A program made the position numbers and the translations under genes. The notes under the pieces are model-generated. The model was given only the letters and a program-made list of their open reading frames with translations. It had not been told where the DNA came from and searched no databases. A stretch of DNA of 5,249 bases. Origin: Candidatus Harrisonbacteria bacterium RIFCSPLOWO2_02_FULL_45_10c. Its GTDB lineage: Bacteria > Patescibacteriota > Minisyncoccia > UBA6257 > 02-FULL-45-10c. The stretch lies in assembly GCA_001818705.1 (NCBI GenBank), contig MHJM01000021.1, positions 5,654 through 10,902 of the forward strand, written 5' to 3'. Shown piece by piece: positions 5,203-5,249 of this stretch; within the stretch, counting starts at the first letter, position 1; the number at the start of each line of letters is the position of its first letter.

Positions 5203-5249
5203 GAAAGGCTGGGTGCCAGCGGAAATATTTAACGTGGGAAGAATTTGAG
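5196..5249 (+). CDS. Start of a divergent gene, possibly a phosphoribosyltransferase (5' fragment only)
   Basis: An open frame starts at an ATG with an ideal Shine-Dalgarno site and runs for 18 codons to the window edge: MSRKAGCQRKYLTWEEFE. The KYLTWEEFE stretch resembles the N-terminal strand and helix of Gpt-like phosphoribosyltransferases, which often begin with a Y-[LV]-[ST]-W-E-E pattern. That is a guess from very few residues. The preceding AGCQR comes from a small inverted repeat (5208-5220) and may be an insertion into a shorter N-terminus. The gene is transcribed away from uvrC. Confidence 0.6.
   Translation, partial: MSRKAGCQRKYLTWEEFE
5208..5220. repeat. Short inverted repeat GCTGG-GTG-CCAGC
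   Basis: GCTGG (5208-5212) and CCAGC (5216-5220) pair perfectly around a 3-base loop. It lies within the first codons of the plus-strand gene (A5-R9) and 5 bases upstream of the -35 box of the uvrC promoter. It could be an operator-like site, an mRNA hairpin near the start codon, or chance. Confidence 0.4.

Overview
This 5.2 kb window is almost entirely protein-coding. All but one of its genes lie on the minus strand. The content suggests a small-genome bacterium of the Candidate Phyla Radiation (Patescibacteria, possibly Parcubacteria-like). The reasons are very tight gene spacing, a shortened UvrC, an RNase J, a family 5 solute-binding protein with no permease genes beside it, and a short GC palindrome coding for LPAGR-type peptide that I remember as common in such genomes. 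This placement is an inference, not something the sequence proves. The standard genetic code works throughout.

Layout in the direction of minus-strand transcription (right to left): a sigma70-like promoter (5175-5202); a short UvrC nuclease (3917-5158); a four-helix membrane protein of the phage-holin IV family (3542-3916); SecG of the Sec translocon (3323-3535); a membrane-anchored family 5 solute-binding protein (1613-3274); tRNA-Leu(CAG) with an encoded CCA end (1515-1601); and RNase J, which runs off the left edge (1-1471). Gaps are 0, 6, 48, 11 and 43 bases. I see no terminator between the genes, so they may form one transcription unit with the tRNA cut out of the messenger. A second gene starts divergently on the plus strand at 5196 and leaves the window after 18 codons.

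The genes do not form one pathway. They cover DNA repair (UvrC), protein export (SecG), solute capture at the membrane (solute-binding protein), translation (tRNA) and RNA processing or decay (RNase J). I found no new defence system, CRISPR array, insertion sequence or toxin-antitoxin pair.

The most unusual part is uvrC. The protein lacks a recognisable full UVR (UvrB-binding) segment and the C-terminal HhH domain. Its frame also carries three unrelated short repeats: a perfect 20-bp palindrome inside the cysteine cluster, five 7-bp GTTGTNN units, and three ATCCCT units. All three keep the reading frame and appear to sit in loops. A second oddity is that none of the five minus-strand coding genes has a visible Shine-Dalgarno site, whereas the divergent plus-strand gene has a very good one.
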